From assembly GCA_016219875.1 (NCBI GenBank), contig JACRJZ010000158.1, positions 40,727 to 104,726 of the forward strand: DNA of 64,000 bases, read 5' to 3'. Positions 35,615 through 43,913 of the stretch are shown here, in pieces. Source of the DNA: Verrucomicrobiota bacterium. GTDB taxonomy: Bacteria > Verrucomicrobiota > Verrucomicrobiia > Limisphaerales > JACRJZ01. Numbering within the stretch: position 1 is the stretch's first letter; each line of letters begins with the position of its first letter. A model generated the notes under the pieces. It worked only from the letters and a program-made list of their open reading frames with translations. It was not told the DNA's origin and did no database searches. Position numbers and translations under genes: made by a program.

Positions 35615-37066
35615 ATGTTCGTTCTGGAAAACAAAAACGTGTTGGTGATCGGGCTGGGCGCCAGCGGCGTCGCTGCCAGCGAGTTGCTGCGCGCGCGCGG
35701 CGCGAAGGTGCTGGCCGTCGATAACGCCGACACGCCACCATTGCGCCAGCAGGCCAACTCGCTGCGCGCGCAAGGTGTGGACGTGCGCCTGGGGCAGACG
35801 GCGCCACCGGAGCCGCACTTCGACTTGGCGGTGTTGAGTCCGGGCGTGCCGCGGGACAACCGGATCGCCAAAGAAATGTTCCAGCGGGACACGCCGGTCA
35901 TCAGCGAACTGGAACTGGGCTGGCAACAATCCTATTGCCTCAGCATCGGCATCTCCGGCACGAACGGCAAAACCACCACCACCGAACTCGTCGAGCGCGT
36001 GCTCACGCACAACCATGTCAAGACGCTGGCCGCGGGCAACATCGGCTTGCCGCTCTGCGCCGTGGCCGGACGCACGAAGGAACTCGACTGGCTCACGCTC
36101 GAAGTGAGTTCGTTCCAGTTGGAGACGATTGAGTACTTCCGTCCGGCCATCGCCGTGCTGATGAACATCACGCCCGACCACCTGGACCGCTACGCGAACC
36201 TGGACGACTACGGTCGCGCCAAAGGCCGGCTCTTCCTGAACCAACAGCCGTTCGATTGGGCCATCGTCCAAAGCGAGGCGCTGGCGCAGTTGCGCGGGCT
36301 GGGCGTGAAGGTCCCGTCCAAGATCATCACCTTCAGCGCCACCGATCGCGCCGCCGATCTCCACTTCGAGCGGGGCCTGATCCTCAGCCGTCTGGCGGAC
36401 TGGTCCGGGCCGTTGCTGGACCTGGAGCAGTGCCGGCTGCGCGGGCCGCACAATGCCGAGAACGTGATGGCGGCCCTGGCCGTGGGCCGGGCGCTGCGGC
36501 TGCCGCTCGAAGGCATGGTGGAGGCGATCAAGACCTACCCGCCCGCGCCGCATCGCTGCGAACTGGTCGCGGAAATCGGCGGCGTAAAATTCGTCAACGA
36601 CTCCAAGGCCACCAACGTCGATGCGGTGGCCAAGGCGCTCCTGACCATGCCGGCCGGCCCGGATCCGAACGGGCCGAACGTGTGGCTGCTGGCCGGCGGC
36701 AAGGACAAAGGCTTCGCCTTTCATGATGTCGGCCCCCTGCTTTCCCAGCGCGTCAAAGGCGCGTTTGTCTTCGGCGAAACGCGCGAAAAAATCCGCGCGG
36801 CCTGGAGTCTTTTTACGACTTGCACCCCGGTGGCAACGCTGTTAGAAGCGGTTTCCGAGGCCGCGCAAAAAGCGGTTTCAGGCGATGTGGTGTTGCTGTC
36901 GCCGGCGTGTTCCAGCTTCGACCAGTTTCAAAACTATCAGCACCGGGGTGACGTGTTTCGCCGGACGGTGCGGGATTGGCAAAGCCACCGGCAGCGCCAC
37001 CGTGCCCATCGCGTTAGTGACATGCCGTGCGCGGATGCGCCGGCATCCGAATTGAGACAACCATGA
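35615..37066 (+). CDS. murD: UDP-MurNAc-L-Ala--D-Glu ligase MurD
   Basis: A 483-residue Mur ligase with N-terminal Rossmann VLVIGLGASGVAAS, ATP site GISGTNGKTTTTEL, NITPDHLDRYANLDDYG and the C-terminal FVNDSKATNVDA. It adds D-Glu to UDP-MurNAc-L-Ala. The tail after DVFRRTVRDW is extra relative to many members. The stop overlaps a 30-codon frame by ATGA. Confidence 0.96.
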   Translation: MFVLENKNVLVIGLGASGVAASELLRARGAKVLAVDNADTPPLRQQANSLRAQGVDVRLGQTAPPEPHFDLAVLSPGVPRDNRIAKEMFQRDTPVISELELGWQQSYCLSIGISGTNGKTTTTELVERVLTHNHVKTLAAGNIGLPLCAVAGRTKELDWLTLEVSSFQLETIEYFRPAIAVLMNITPDHLDRYANLDDYGRAKGRLFLNQQPFDWAIVQSEALAQLRGLGVKVPSKIITFSATDRAADLHFERGLILSRLADWSGPLLDLEQCRLRGPHNAENVMAALAVGRALRLPLEGMVEAIKTYPPAPHRCELVAEIGGVKFVNDSKATNVDAVAKALLTMPAGPDPNGPNVWLLAGGKDKGFAFHDVGPLLSQRVKGAFVFGETREKIRAAWSLFTTCTPVATLLEAVSEAAQKAVSGDVVLLSPACSSFDQFQNYQHRGDVFRRTVRDWQSHRQRHRAHRVSDMPCADAPASELRQP

Positions 37067-37155
37067 ACGATTTCGCGCCGGGGTTTGTTGAGGGCGAACC
37101 CCGGCGCGGACAAAAGAAAAAACTCCTCAGAAAGAACGCCACGCGCGCCCATTGA
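37063..37155 (+). CDS. Possible 30-residue leader-like peptide with internal hairpin
   Basis: An ATG overlaps the murD stop (ATGA) and the frame ends 2 nt before the LysM gene ATG, as in translationally coupled genes. The peptide is basic (ending LLRKNATRAH). A perfect 12-bp hairpin (37074-37108) lies inside. It may be a coupling or regulatory leader rather than a functional peptide. Confidence is low because short frames arise by chance. Confidence 0.3.
   Translation: MNDFAPGFVEGEPRRGQKKKLLRKNATRAH
37074..37108. other. Perfect 12-bp hairpin before the LysM gene
   Basis: CGCGCCGGGGTT pairs exactly with AACCCCGGCGCG around an 11-nt loop. An A-rich rather than T-rich stretch follows, so it is not a standard terminator on this strand. 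Confidence 0.6.
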
Positions 37156-37157
37156 AC

Positions 37158-37958
37158 ATGAATACGAGTCCACTCACACCCCAAAGTCCGTTGCAGGACC
37201 AGCAGAGCCACCGCTCCAAAGTGCCGTTCGTCCTGTTCGGCATCATCGCCGCCCACGTCGTTGGACTGGGCGTGCTGCTGTTCGTCGGCTGCAAACCCGA
37301 ACCAACCACCCCTGTTCCGACGCCAGAGCCGCCGCTCACACCGCTGGTCGATACCAACGTCCCGCCGCCGCCACCTCCGCCCCCCCTGACGAACGTCGTC
37401 CCGCCGCCGGTGACCAACCCCCTCGTGACACCGGTCGTGCCTCCGCCCACGCTGGAAACCACTCCGGCCGCCGCGCCTTCGGAGCACATCATTGCCAAGG
37501 GTGAAACCTTCGGCGCGCTGTCCAAGAAATACGGCGTGTCGATCAGGGCCATCCAGCAGGCCAACCCAGGCGTGGATTCCACCAAGCTCAAGATCGGCCA
37601 GAAGATCGTCATTCCTCCCAAGCCACCGGGCGGCGTCACTTCACCAACGGCCTCCGCCGGAAGGACCGAGCCGGAAGTCGTCGCGGGCGAAACCCTTTAT
37701 ACGGTGAAGAAGGGCGACACGCTGACCAAGATCGCCAGCACGCACAAGATCAGCGTCAAGAGTCTGCGCGCCGCCAACAACCTGCGGACCGACCAGATCA
37801 AGCCCGGCCAGAAACTGAAAGTGCCCGCCAAGAGCGGCAACGGCGCCCCCCCGCCCGCGCCCGCCGCCCCGACGACGCCTCCGACCTCGCCGGCTCCCTT
37901 GCTGCCGCCTGCGACCTTGCCGCTGGGCACGCCGGCTCCTGGCCCGTCCTCTCCGTAA
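37158..37958 (+). CDS. Membrane-anchored LysM protein inside the dcw cluster
   Basis: A 266-residue protein with a single membrane helix (about 22-42), a long Pro/Thr-rich linker (about 48-105) and two LysM peptidoglycan-binding domains, beginning HIIAKGETFGALSKKYG and YTVKKGDTLTKIASTH. A Pro-rich tail follows. No catalytic domain is present. It lies between murD and ftsW, so it probably binds septal or lateral peptidoglycan as a scaffold. The start is ATG at 37158; a TTG two codons upstream is less likely. GCK after the helix is unlikely to be a lipobox since the helix starts 20 residues in. Confidence 0.88.
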   Translation: MNTSPLTPQSPLQDQQSHRSKVPFVLFGIIAAHVVGLGVLLFVGCKPEPTTPVPTPEPPLTPLVDTNVPPPPPPPPLTNVVPPPVTNPLVTPVVPPPTLETTPAAAPSEHIIAKGETFGALSKKYGVSIRAIQQANPGVDSTKLKIGQKIVIPPKPPGGVTSPTASAGRTEPEVVAGETLYTVKKGDTLTKIASTHKISVKSLRAANNLRTDQIKPGQKLKVPAKSGNGAPPPAPAAPTTPPTSPAPLLPPATLPLGTPAPGPSSP

Positions 37959-38027
37959 TCCGATGGCCGCGCCCCGGACGCCGGCCTCCCTCCCTCCGGC
38001 GTCCGGTCTCAACACGCCGCCTTTCTT

Positions 38028-39158
38028 ATGCGGATCGCCGTGACCATTCTTGTGCTGTGCGCCTTCGGGCTGCTCACCCTGGGCACGGTCATGCTGTGCA
38101 GCGCCCCGGCGGGTTTCCTGCACAACAATTTTGAGAAGCAACTGGCCTTCTGTGTGCTCGGATTTATGGCCTGCATCCTGGCGGCCTGTTGGGATTACGG
38201 CGTCCTCAAGAAAGTGTCGTGGCCGCTCTACATCCTGGCCGTGCTCGCCTTGGTGGCCGTCCTCGTCGTCGGGGTGACGCGCGGCGGGGCACGACGATGG
38301 TTCAATCTGGGCTTCATGCTCTTCCAGCCCTCGGAACTGGCCAAGGTCGCGCTCATCATCGCGCTGGCCCATTACGCCGAGTGGAACCACCGCCAGATGG
38401 ACCGCTTCAGGACCGGCCTGCTCGTGCCGGCGTTGCTCTCCGGGCTGATGCTCGGGCTGATTCTGGTGGAGCCAGACTTCGGCTCGGCCATCTTGCTGGG
38501 CGCCGTGGCGGGCGTGATGCTGTTCGTGGTCGGAGTGCCGATGAAGCATCTGGCTCCCACCGCCCTCGCCGGAATGATTCTCGTCGGCACGTTCATTTAC
38601 CTGGACCCAATGCGGCGCGGCCGGGTCATGGGCAGCGTGCAAAAGGGTCCGCCGACCGCCGAACTGAAAGACGTGCGCTACCAGGGGGAGCAGTCGAAAA
38701 TCGCCATCGGCTCCGGCGGGTTGACCGGATTCGGCTTGGGCGAGGGACTGATGAAAATGGGCCGGGTGCCGGAGAACCACACGGATTTCATCGGCTCGGT
38801 CATTGGAGAGGAACTGGGCCTGGCCGCGACTTTGCCGCTCACCCTCGCTTACTTGGCGATCTTCCTCAGCGGCCTCTACATCAGCACCCGGGCGCGCGAT
38901 CCCTTTGGCACGTACCTGGGCTTGGGCCTCACGTTCTTGATCGGTCTGCAAGCCATCATCAACATCGGTGTCGTCACCGACGTGCTGCCCAACAAGGGCC
39001 TCCCGTTGCCGCTCGTGAGCTACGGCGGCTCCAGCCTGGTGATGACGATGGCGAGCGTGGGCCTGCTGCTGAACATCGCGCGGCACGCGGCCGAGCCGGA
39101 ACCCGCCTTTGCCGAACCCTTGTCGTTTGCCGATCTCCCCTCGAATCCCATCACCTGA
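38028..39158 (+). CDS. ftsW: SEDS peptidoglycan polymerase FtsW
   Basis: A 376-residue SEDS-family protein with about ten membrane helices. Signatures are FQPSELAKVALIIALAHY, LVEPDFGSAILL, ENHTDFIGSVIGEELG and GLPLPLVSYGGSSL. It polymerises glycan strands from lipid II at the septum together with FtsI. Its stop overlaps the murG start by one base (TGATG). Confidence 0.95.
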   Translation: MRIAVTILVLCAFGLLTLGTVMLCSAPAGFLHNNFEKQLAFCVLGFMACILAACWDYGVLKKVSWPLYILAVLALVAVLVVGVTRGGARRWFNLGFMLFQPSELAKVALIIALAHYAEWNHRQMDRFRTGLLVPALLSGLMLGLILVEPDFGSAILLGAVAGVMLFVVGVPMKHLAPTALAGMILVGTFIYLDPMRRGRVMGSVQKGPPTAELKDVRYQGEQSKIAIGSGGLTGFGLGEGLMKMGRVPENHTDFIGSVIGEELGLAATLPLTLAYLAIFLSGLYISTRARDPFGTYLGLGLTFLIGLQAIINIGVVTDVLPNKGLPLPLVSYGGSSLVMTMASVGLLLNIARHAAEPEPAFAEPLSFADLPSNPIT

Positions 39159-40345
39159 TGCAAAGCTCCCAGAGCCAATTTTCCGTGGCCATCGCCTGCG
39201 GTGGCACGGGGGGGCATCTCTTTCCAGGCCTGGCCGTGGCGGAGGAACTCCTCGCCCGCCGTGGCGCCGTCACGCTGCTCATTTCCCGGAAGGACGTGGA
39301 CCAGCAAGCCGTCCGCGCCGCCGCCGGCATGGATGTGGTGACGTTGCCGGCCGTCGGGCTGGACTGGCGGCAATTCGGCAACTTCCTCAGCGGCTTTGTG
39401 CAAAGCTACCGCGCCACGAAGCGGCTCTTCCGCGAAAAACCGCATCAAGCCGTCCTCGGCATGGGCGGCTTCACCGCGGCCGCGCCGGTGCTCGCGGGAC
39501 GCCGCTGTGGGGCGGCGACGTTTCTCCACGAGTCGAACACCGTTCCCGGCCGCGCCAACCGCTGGGTGTCGCGTTTTGTGGATCAGGCCTTCGTCGGCTT
39601 CCCGCAAGCGGCGTCGCGGCTGCGCGCCCAATCAATTGAGATCACCGGCACGCCGGTACGCCCGCAATTCCAGCCTGCCAGTGCCGCCTCCGCGCGCATG
39701 GCGATGGGCCTCGATCCCATACGCCCCGTCCTGCTCGTCGTGGGCGGCAGCCAGGGCGCGCGCGCGGTCAACGAAGCGGTGACCGCGGCGTTGCCCCAGC
39801 TCAAACAAGCGCTCCCGGAACTGCAATACCTTCACCTCACTGGGCCGGGCGACTTCGAGAAAGTCCGCGCTGCCTATCAGTCTGAAAACCTGCGCGCCGT
39901 GGTGCGGCCGTTCCTCACGGAAATGGAACTGGCGATGGACGCGGCCACCGTCGCGGTCAGCCGGGCCGGCGGGGCGTCGCTGGCGGAACTGGCGGCGATG
40001 TGCTTGCCGGCCATCCTGGTGCCGTATCCGTACGCGGCGGACAACCACCAGTTCCACAACGCCACCGCTTTCGTGCAGACCGGCGCGGCGCGGATGCTCG
40101 TGCAGGACCAAGCGTCGCCCGGACTGCTCTCGGAGATGATTGTCGATCTGGCGGGCAACGAACCGCGCCGGGCGAGCATGAAGCAGGCACTCGCCGAGTG
40201 GCACAAACCCGACGTGGCCGCGCGCATTGCGGAAGCGATCTTGCAGCGATGCGAAGCCGTCCATGGAACCACGGGACCGCGGGACCACAGGACCACAGAC
40301 CACGAGCCGCAATCCGCAATTCGCAATCTGAAATTTGAAATTTGA
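39158..40345 (+). CDS. murG: Lipid II synthase MurG, with repeat-derived tail
   Basis: A 395-residue GT28 glycosyltransferase. Diagnostic segments are ACGGTGGHLFPGLAVAEEL, GMGGFTAAAPVLAG, ESNTVPGRANRW, VVGGSQGARAVNEAV and SRAGGASLAELAA. It adds GlcNAc to lipid I on the inner membrane. The normal end is near ILQRC; the final 28 or so residues are encoded by GGGACCACA-type and CGCAATC/GAAATTT-type low-complexity repeats (40261-40350). Confidence 0.95.
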   Translation: MQSSQSQFSVAIACGGTGGHLFPGLAVAEELLARRGAVTLLISRKDVDQQAVRAAAGMDVVTLPAVGLDWRQFGNFLSGFVQSYRATKRLFREKPHQAVLGMGGFTAAAPVLAGRRCGAATFLHESNTVPGRANRWVSRFVDQAFVGFPQAASRLRAQSIEITGTPVRPQFQPASAASARMAMGLDPIRPVLLVVGGSQGARAVNEAVTAALPQLKQALPELQYLHLTGPGDFEKVRAAYQSENLRAVVRPFLTEMELAMDAATVAVSRAGGASLAELAAMCLPAILVPYPYAADNHQFHNATAFVQTGAARMLVQDQASPGLLSEMIVDLAGNEPRRASMKQALAEWHKPDVAARIAEAILQRCEAVHGTTGPRDHRTTDHEPQSAIRNLKFEI

Positions 40346-40356
40346 AATCTGAAATT
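40261..40356. repeat. Low-complexity repeat across the murG/murC junction
   Basis: Units of GGGACCACA type are followed by CGCAATC-type and GAAATTT-type heptamers. This covers the last codons of murG and the upstream side of murC. It resembles 84-138 in the dehydrogenase. Confidence 0.8.
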
Positions 40357-40362
40357 CCCCTC

Positions 40363-41976
40363 GTGACCTCCTCTCTCACCCCAGCCCAAGTCGATGCTTT
40401 GCTGGCTGCCGCCGGATCGGGCAGCGTCGTGCATTTGGTGGGTGCGGGCGGGTGCGGCATGAGCGGTCTGGGCCATCTGTTGCTGGATCGGGGACATCGC
40501 GTGACCGGCTCCGATCTGGTGCTGAACGAGGAAACCCGCCAGCTTCAAGCGCGCGGCGCGGTGATCCATAGTGGCCACGCGGCTGGGATGGTCGAGGGTG
40601 GCCGGCCGGTCTTGGTGGTCTTCACTCCGGCGGTGCGTTCGGACAACGTCGAGCTTCAGGCCGCGCGCGCCGCGGGCCTTCCCACCGTTCGCCGGGCCGT
40701 GCTGTTGGCGGCTTTGTTGAGTCACGAGGAGAGCGTGGCGGTGGCCGGGATGCACGGCAAGACGACCACGAGCGCTCTGCTGGCATTCGCCCTCCAGCAA
40801 CTCGGCGCCAGCCCGAGCTACGCCATCGGCTCGCGAGTGCCGCAACTGGAGCCGCACGCGCGTCTCCTCCCGCCAGCGGCCACGCCCGCCCGGCCTTGGT
40901 TCGTTTTCGAGGCCGACGAAAGCGACGGCACGCTGCCCTTGTTCCATCCGCGGCACGCCCTCCTGCTCAACGTCGATGCCGAGCATCTCGACCATTTCGC
41001 GGACCTCGACGCCGTTGGTCGCGACTTCGGCCAGTTGGCCGCGCAGACGAAGGGGCTGCGGATTTACTGCCAGGACGATCCGGGCCTGTGCCGCTTGGTG
41101 GAAGGCTGGCCGAGCACCGTGTCCTTCGGCTTCGACTCAGCGGCCGACTACCGCGCCGCCCTGACGAACAGCGGGGCCGAAACCGTCTCCGGCCATCCGG
41201 CATCTTCTTTTGAAGTCTGGCACCAAGGCTCGTCCCTCGGGCGCTTCACGCTCCAGCTTCTCGGCGAGAAGAATGTTTCCAACGCCACCGCCGTTGTCGC
41301 TTTCCTGCACCAACTCGGCTTCGCTCCCAAAGTCATTGCGCCCGCCCTCGCGGCGTTCCGCGGCGCGGCGCGGCGGCAGCAGGAGCTATTTGCGAACGGG
41401 CAAGTCCGCGTCTTCGACGACTACGGCCATCACCCGACTGAAATTCGCGCCACGCTTCAGGCGCTCCAGCAACTCGGCGGGCGGCGTCTGTTGGTGGCCT
41501 TTCAGCCGCACCGCTTCACGCGCACCCGGCATCTGATGGGCGAGTTTGCCACCGCCTTCGCCGGCGCGGATGAACTGTGGCTCACGGAGATTTACGCGGC
41601 GAGCGAACCAACGATCCCCGGCGTCAGCAGCGCGGTGCTGGCCGCGGCCATTCGCGCGCACGGCCAGGCCGTGCATCTTGTTCCTGACTTGAACGAGCTT
41701 GGCGAGGCCGTGATCCAAGCCATCCGGCCCGGCGACGTGGTGCTGTTCCTCGGCGCCGGTGACATCACGCGGGTGGCGCATGAAGTCGCAGAGAGGTTGG
41801 CGAAGGCGTCCGAAGCTTGCCGCGCCGGTAGCGCAGGTTTTCAACCTGCTGAGGCGATTTCAAAACGTCGTAGCAGCCGACGTGAGGAGGCTCCATTCAG
41901 AGTTCAGAGATCAGAAATCAGAAGAACGTCCGAGCCGCCTCACGTCGGCTGCTACAGTTTTGCAGGAGGCCGATGA
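40363..41976 (+). CDS. murC: UDP-MurNAc--L-Ala ligase MurC, with repeat-derived tail
   Basis: A 537-residue Mur ligase with HLVGAGGCGMSGLGHLLLDRGH at the N-terminus, ATP site GMHGKTTTSALLA, FEADESDGTLP, and the C-terminal DDYGHHPTEIRATL and QPHRFTRTRHL motifs. The start is GTG at 40363; a TTG at 40342 overlapping the murG stop would add seven repeat-encoded residues. The family end is near VAERL. The last 49 residues are encoded by a CGCAGG...CCTGC palindrome and a complete two-arm family A element. The stop overlaps the ddl ATG. Confidence 0.95.
   Translation: MTSSLTPAQVDALLAAAGSGSVVHLVGAGGCGMSGLGHLLLDRGHRVTGSDLVLNEETRQLQARGAVIHSGHAAGMVEGGRPVLVVFTPAVRSDNVELQAARAAGLPTVRRAVLLAALLSHEESVAVAGMHGKTTTSALLAFALQQLGASPSYAIGSRVPQLEPHARLLPPAATPARPWFVFEADESDGTLPLFHPRHALLLNVDAEHLDHFADLDAVGRDFGQLAAQTKGLRIYCQDDPGLCRLVEGWPSTVSFGFDSAADYRAALTNSGAETVSGHPASSFEVWHQGSSLGRFTLQLLGEKNVSNATAVVAFLHQLGFAPKVIAPALAAFRGAARRQQELFANGQVRVFDDYGHHPTEIRATLQALQQLGGRRLLVAFQPHRFTRTRHLMGEFATAFAGADELWLTEIYAASEPTIPGVSSAVLAAAIRAHGQAVHLVPDLNELGEAVIQAIRPGDVVLFLGAGDITRVAHEVAERLAKASEACRAGSAGFQPAEAISKRRSSRREEAPFRVQRSEIRRTSEPPHVGCYSFAGGR
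41826..41955. repeat. Palindromic repeats (families C and A) coding the MurC tail
   Basis: 41826-41850 holds GCAGGTTTTCAACCTGC (family C unit). 41870-41892 and 41933-41955 are inverted 23-nt family A arms with one mismatch, the left arm identical to 10763-10785. The 40-nt spacer has GAGTTCAGAGATCAGAAATC-type low complexity. Confidence 0.88.
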
Positions 41977-42893
41977 AACAACCTTGGAACATCACCGTCA
42001 TGCTGGGCGGCCCGTCCGCCGAACGCGAAGTGTCGCTCCACTCCGGCCGGGCGGTCGCCGCCGCGTTGCGCTCGCTGGGGCACACGGTTCACGAACTGGA
42101 TCCGCGCACTCCGGAATGGCCGCTGCCCGCGGGCACCGAGGTCGTGTTCCTTGCTTTGCACGGCACCTACGGCGAGGACGGCACAGTGCAGCAGCAGCTT
42201 GAGAAACTGAGCGTGCCTTACACCGGCTGCGGTCCCGAAGCCAGCCGCGTCGCGTTCGACAAGGTTCTAACGAAAGAGCAGTGCGTCCGGGCCGGCGTGC
42301 CCACCGCGCCGCATCTTGTGTTGGATGCGCCCACCGCGGCCTGGCCCAAAGGTTGGCAGCCGCCGGTCGTGATCAAGCCCGTCTGCCAGGGTTCGAGCGT
42401 GGGCCTGCAGTTCGTGCGCGAGATGGACGATTGGGGCCGCGCCCTCACGGAAGCCCTGCGCCACGACACACGGGTCTTGGTGGAGGAACTGATCGTCGGG
42501 CGCGAGACGACGGTAGGCATCCTGGACGGACGCGCTTTGCCGGTGGTCGAAGTCCGGCCCAAGGACGGCGGCTACGATTTCACGAACAAGTACACGAAGG
42601 GCCGGACGGATTATTTCTGTCCGGCTGACTTCGATGCCGTCACGACGCGGCGAGTTCAAGAAGCGGGCCTGGGCGCGTTCCGCGCGATTGGCGGACGAGA
42701 CTACGCCCGCGTCGATGTGATGGTCCGCTCCGACGGCAGCCCCGTGGTGCTGGAAGTGAACACGCTGCCGGGCATGACGGAGACGAGCCTGTTGCCGAAG
42801 GCGGCGGCTGCGGAAGGAATGAGTTACGCGGAGCTTTGCCAACGGATGGTCGAGTTAGCGATGAGGCGAAAGAGCGGGAAACACGAACCGTAA
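41973..42893 (+). CDS. ddl: D-alanine--D-alanine ligase
   Basis: A 306-residue ATP-grasp enzyme with VMLGGPSAEREVSLHSG, LALHGTYGEDGTVQQ, PVVIKPVCQGSSVGL and the C-terminal VLEVNTLPGMTETSLLPKAA. It makes D-Ala-D-Ala for MurF. The ATG overlaps the murC stop. murB, usually between murC and ddl, is not present. Confidence 0.96.
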   Translation: MKQPWNITVMLGGPSAEREVSLHSGRAVAAALRSLGHTVHELDPRTPEWPLPAGTEVVFLALHGTYGEDGTVQQQLEKLSVPYTGCGPEASRVAFDKVLTKEQCVRAGVPTAPHLVLDAPTAAWPKGWQPPVVIKPVCQGSSVGLQFVREMDDWGRALTEALRHDTRVLVEELIVGRETTVGILDGRALPVVEVRPKDGGYDFTNKYTKGRTDYFCPADFDAVTTRRVQEAGLGAFRAIGGRDYARVDVMVRSDGSPVVLEVNTLPGMTETSLLPKAAAAEGMSYAELCQRMVELAMRRKSGKHEP

Positions 42894-42953
42894 AACGTAA
42901 AGCGTTAAACCGAGGGAGCGCGCGGACGCGCGACACGCTGGACGGAGTCAGAC

Positions 42954-43913
42954 ATGTGGCCCTTTAAGAAAAAAAAGCAGAACCAGAAAGTGCGTCAGAG
43001 GAACGTCCTGGATGTGAAAGCTTCGACGGCCCAAGTGCGCCGGCGCCGGTTCCGCGCCCTGTTCTACACCACCACGGCGTCGCTGGCTGTGCTCTTCGTG
43101 CTCTACGTCTGCTACCGCTCCGGCGAGTGGCTGCTGAACCGGCTGGTCTATGAGAACCCGACCTACGCCATCCGCACGCTCGACATCCAAACGGACGGCG
43201 TGATCGCGTCGGACCAAATCCGCCGCTGGGCCGGCGTGAAGCAAGGGGACAATCTCTTCGCGCTCGATCTGGCGCGGATCAAACGTGATCTCGAACTGGC
43301 GCCCGTCATTCAAAGCGTGGCGGTGGAGCGCGTCTTGCCGAACACGCTCCGCATCCACGTCGTGGAACGCGAGCCGGTGGCGCAGATCGTGACCACAGTC
43401 CTGAAGGCCGGGGCTGCCGCGCAGAACGTGGTGTATCTGCTCGACGCCGAGGGCCACGCCATGCTGCCGCTGGAATCGCGCCATCGGGCCGTGCCGGTCA
43501 CGCCCTTCGAGCAGTATCCGTTCATCACCGGCGCGAACCTCGCGGAGTTGAGTCCCGGCCGGCAGGTGGAATCGGTCCAGATTCGCGCGGCCATGCGGTT
43601 GATTGCGGCGTTCGAGCAGTCGCCGATGGCCGGGCTGGTGGAATTGCAGCGCATCGACGTGTCCTCCCACGAGGTGATCGTGGTCACGACAGACCAGCGG
43701 AGCGAAGTGGTGCTGCGCGTGACCGATCTGGAGCGGCAGTTGAACCGCTGGCGGCTGGTCTATGAGACGGGCCAGCAGCAGGGACGGCAAATTGCGTCGC
43801 TGGATTTGTCGGTGATGGACAACATTCCTTTGCGATGGATGGACGCGGGCGGTGTCGCGCCGGCGGGCCTGAAGCCGAAGAAGATTTCACCTTACAGGAA
43901 GAAACATGTTTGA
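42954..43913 (+). CDS. ftsQ: Division protein FtsQ
   Basis: A 319-residue bitopic protein with a basic cytoplasmic tail of about 40 residues (KKKKQNQK), one helix near 43-62, and a POTRA domain starting about 73 (IRTLDIQTDGVIASDQIRRW ... ALDLARIKRDLE). An FtsQ beta domain follows. FtsQ links FtsL/FtsB and the cytoplasmic ring. Its end overlaps ftsA by 8 nt, as is usual. Confidence 0.9.
   Translation: MWPFKKKKQNQKVRQRNVLDVKASTAQVRRRRFRALFYTTTASLAVLFVLYVCYRSGEWLLNRLVYENPTYAIRTLDIQTDGVIASDQIRRWAGVKQGDNLFALDLARIKRDLELAPVIQSVAVERVLPNTLRIHVVEREPVAQIVTTVLKAGAAAQNVVYLLDAEGHAMLPLESRHRAVPVTPFEQYPFITGANLAELSPGRQVESVQIRAAMRLIAAFEQSPMAGLVELQRIDVSSHEVIVVTTDQRSEVVLRVTDLERQLNRWRLVYETGQQQGRQIASLDLSVMDNIPLRWMDAGGVAPAGLKPKKISPYRKKHV

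Noticed and set aside
37074..37108. Perfect hairpin read as an intrinsic terminator of murD
   Set aside because: It is followed by an A-rich, not T-rich, sequence and lies between tightly coupled dcw genes, where termination would be unexpected.
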